A DNA stretch of 64,000 nt from Ignelater luminosus (Eukaryota > Arthropoda > Insecta > Coleoptera > Elateridae). Below the pieces are notes generated by a model. That model was not told the origin of the DNA, made no database searches, and saw nothing but the letters and a program-made list of their open reading frames with translations. A program made the translations under genes and the position numbers. Where the stretch lies: the NCBI GenBank assembly GCA_011009095.1, contig VTPC01004850.1:17183-81182 (forward strand), read 5' to 3'. Shown one piece after another: positions 61,701-64,000 of the stretch. The first letter of the stretch is position 1; each line of letters starts with the position of its first letter.

Positions 61701-61907
61701 GAATCATATGTCTTTAGCATTATTTTGCTTTATTGATATGCTAGTATTTTCTTTATGTTTAATAATTTATTTTAATTTTGGGTTTTTTCAATTACATCAA
61801 AATGTATTTATAAATGTTTAAGTTTCTTCCTTCTTCAACGGATGTAGAATGTTAGTATAAATATACAATGTAAATTCGTTATAGAATTAGAAAAGTGTTT
61901 TGCCATT
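58731..61907. other. AT-rich intergenic sequence, nothing recognised
   Basis: Frames at 59753-60001 and 61042-61227 (minus) have no known motif. There is no tRNA, no transposon terminus and no splice-linked coding pattern. Confidence 0.45.
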
Positions 61908-62933
61908 CAGAAGCAGATTTAGGTTTGATTGTGCCCTAGGCCTATCTTGATATGGCGCCCTTTTTGTTTTTTAAAGGTGTATATAAAATATACAGCTTCA
62001 GGTAAACATCTTCTTCTATGAGTACTTATTGCAAATCTGCAAAAAGAAAATTTCTCCTTGGCTTAGTTTTTTTGTACAAGTGGTCAGAAGTTAACATCTT
62101 TAATACTAAATGAACAGAAACCAAAGAATCGAATCCAAATTCAGTAATTAATGTTCCTGTTGAAACAACAATTATCCTCGATAAAGCACAGAACTGTTAG
62201 ATTTCTCTTTTCGAAGATTCTGTTAAAAATTGAAGTCTTACCAAAAAATAGATATGACAAACATGCAAGTCTTGGGTGTACTGAAAAATCTGATGAAATT
62301 AGTTGCCAGCAATTCTTTCAAGTTTTGACAATGTTATGGTCCATTATCACTGGAATAATATTGATAAATCTTTGATTTCTTGAGATACTTTGGTTCCTGT
62401 ATTCGAATAATTTTGTATTTGCCTGCAGCAACGTTGCCAAGTTTAAATTTCTTTTTTTTGGTTTGTGTGACAACTCTAAGTACGTTGGAACATTTGTGTT
62501 TTCAATTTTAGTATCTTAAGAAGTTGGGGAAGGCTGCTATCCAAAGCTTTATTGGCATTTACGGGACACCCTGTATAATAATGAAAATATAAAAAAACAA
62601 TGCTGTAGCAAAAGACAAAGAGTTGAGAAAAATCTATTCAATTTTTTTAATTTCTATAATTCCCGAAATTTTCAATTGGTCAATTAATATTTTTTTATTT
62701 CAATAATTAGATACTACTTAACCATGTTAAGGTATAATTCTCCGGTGGAAAAAAGAATATTTTTGAAACATCTTTAACATTTTTTTATAGTCACCGGGAA
62801 ACTATCTAAATTTCGAATTTTTATCGTCTCTCAGATTTTGTCGTTTCTCAAATTTTGCGGCGCCTCAAATTTTGGCACCCTCAAATCTTGCCGTCCTAGG
62901 CCCAGACCTCGCGGGCCTAAGCTGCCATTTCTG
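61908..62933. mobile_element. Nonautonomous hAT-like element
   Basis: The left end is CAGAAGCAGATTTAGG followed by GCCCTAGGCC. The right end read inward is CAGAAATGGCAGCTTAGG followed by GGGCCTAGG, a pattern common to hAT elements. Near the right end CTCAAATTTTG-type units repeat three times between 62830 and 62890. The target duplication is not clear (TTGC shared only). The 1026-bp body shows no transposase; the 62151-62375 frame is unrecognised. Confidence 0.6.
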
Positions 62934-64000
62934 ATTGCTGTATGTAAGTTGTTATTTTGTATTTATTAGCAAACAAACTATGAGCAGCAACGAATCTAAC
63001 TTTACATATGATATAGTTGGTTATCCATTTCAAATTTTATAATAGCAACATGCAAATTTACAAATAGCAAAATATAGTACACTTCAAACTTGCTTACTTA
63101 TGTCTTTCCAAACGACAGTTAAGGTTTTAGCAGATATTGCTCCCATCTGTAATACTATTTTATATTAAAAACTTGCAAACAGCAAATTCTTCCGTTGGTT
63201 CTTGCAACAAAGTCACACTAATAGATACTACCTCGGAACTACAACTTTGTCTGGCCCACAACATATTCACTTGATGTGTCATTAGTTGAAAAAGAACTGA
63301 ATTGCTTTTCTTCAAACATATTGCCACTAACAACTAGATGCAGATCAGATTTGCAAGGAATTCCATCACACCATGGTATCAGTCCTTATCGTGGTACAAT
63401 ATCACTAATGAAGGCAATTGGATTCTAAAAATTGTTATCATCTCCCTTAATTGGAATATTCTTTCTTTTACAAAAAATCTAGAAATACTTGGTTCATCCA
63501 AATCTGTGAAATTAGTTTTATGTTACTCGTATATTTTGCTGATAGCGTTTGAAAGATGTTAGCAAATTCATTTTTTATCGCATTTCGCGAAAGTGTAAGC
63601 TACAATTTAAACCTTAGGTACTACACATCTTTTAATTTTTAATTGAGTGGGGGGGTTGCACAGCAAACTTCGCTCCTGAGGCTCTACATCACCTATGATA
63701 CTCTGGTCTAGATCTAAAGTTATCCGCAAGGATTTAGGAAGAAAAAGTCAATCAAGTGCATATTTACTTCAACTGTAACAACTTGGAGCAATTTAATTAT
63801 TTATATAGATAGCATCTTACTGAGAAAGTTGTGTCTTAAGCAAGATCTTGGAGTGCTTCTTGCTAAGAAAAAAAAACCATATAACCCGAAAAATAAATAA
63901 AACTAGTTTCAGCTACTACTGGAGTCTTTGTACTGAAATCTACTTGTATGTCAAGCAAGAAAAATGATATCGACTAATTCTTAAAATGACTTAATTCCAA
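62934..64000. other. Intergenic sequence to window end, nothing recognised
   Basis: No convincing coding frame, RNA gene or repeat is present. The frame at 63338-63562 lacks any recognisable motif. Confidence 0.45.

Noticed and set aside
1-64000. CRISPR arrays, operons, phage or bacterial features
   Set aside because: Spliced nuclear receptor, eukaryotic transposons and AT-rich introns show an animal nuclear genome; no prokaryotic feature was seen.

Overview
This is an AT-rich animal (insect-type) genomic window built around one recognisable host gene: the plus-strand ecdysone-response nuclear receptor Hr3 (Drosophila DHR3/Hr46, vertebrate ROR family). The DNA-binding domain with an RRSQ-type first finger, a hinge containing '[14 protein letters not shown]' and a ligand-binding domain ending in 'HKELFSVDS' identify it as arthropod HR3. 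The species cannot be fixed from sequence alone. The large introns and varied transposon load argue against Drosophila.

Gene layout: I reconstruct nine coding exons: 19867-20146, 33334-33561, 46118-46286, 46781-46968, 47121-47417, 52461-52733, 52805-53029, 53103-53256 and 53318-53423. They join in frame into 1920 nt (639 residues plus stop) with GT/AG junctions and matching phases throughout. Exon 1 encodes a glutamine-rich N-terminus specific to one promoter isoform. Exon 2 carries both zinc fingers, exons 3-5 the C-terminal extension and hinge, and exons 6-9 the ligand-binding domain. Introns 1 and 2 are about 13.2 and 12.6 kb. The last three introns are only 61-73 bp.

Upstream (1-19.8 kb): mostly AT-rich DNA with no visible gene. 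It holds a small inverted-repeat element (1704-1923), degenerate tandem duplications (2100-2790, 13470-13745), two decayed non-LTR retrotransposon fragments (minus strand about 7980-8760, plus strand about 13927-14300) and three CpG-rich patches (about 10.7, 16.4-16.7 and 17.5-17.9 kb) that may be distal promoters or 5' exons. The 10.7 kb patch contains an ATG followed at once by a strong donor, in the phase needed to splice to the DNA-binding exon.

Introns: intron 1 has an 83-nt near-perfect hairpin, a tRNA-like relic, a CRE-like palindrome cluster and a dispersed dimeric repeat. Intron 2 has a wrecked mariner transposase, a 2.35-kb broken hAT element flanked by two inverted copies of a tRNA-related repeat, and two TA-flanked inverted-repeat elements. 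Intron 5 has a pogo/Tigger-like MITE and a nested insertion: a DD41D mariner relic inside a small hAT-like element.

Downstream (53.4-64 kb): a possible 3'UTR intron donor lies 52 nt after the stop. It is followed by a six-unit tandem array of about 310-bp monomers, a long AT-rich probable 3'UTR/polyadenylation region ending near 58.7 kb, then intergenic DNA with another hAT-like nonautonomous element. I found no protein-coding system that looks new. The most interesting leads are regulatory (alternative 5' exon, overlapping uORF, symmetric hinge exon, 3'UTR intron, hairpin) and the nested-transposon structures.
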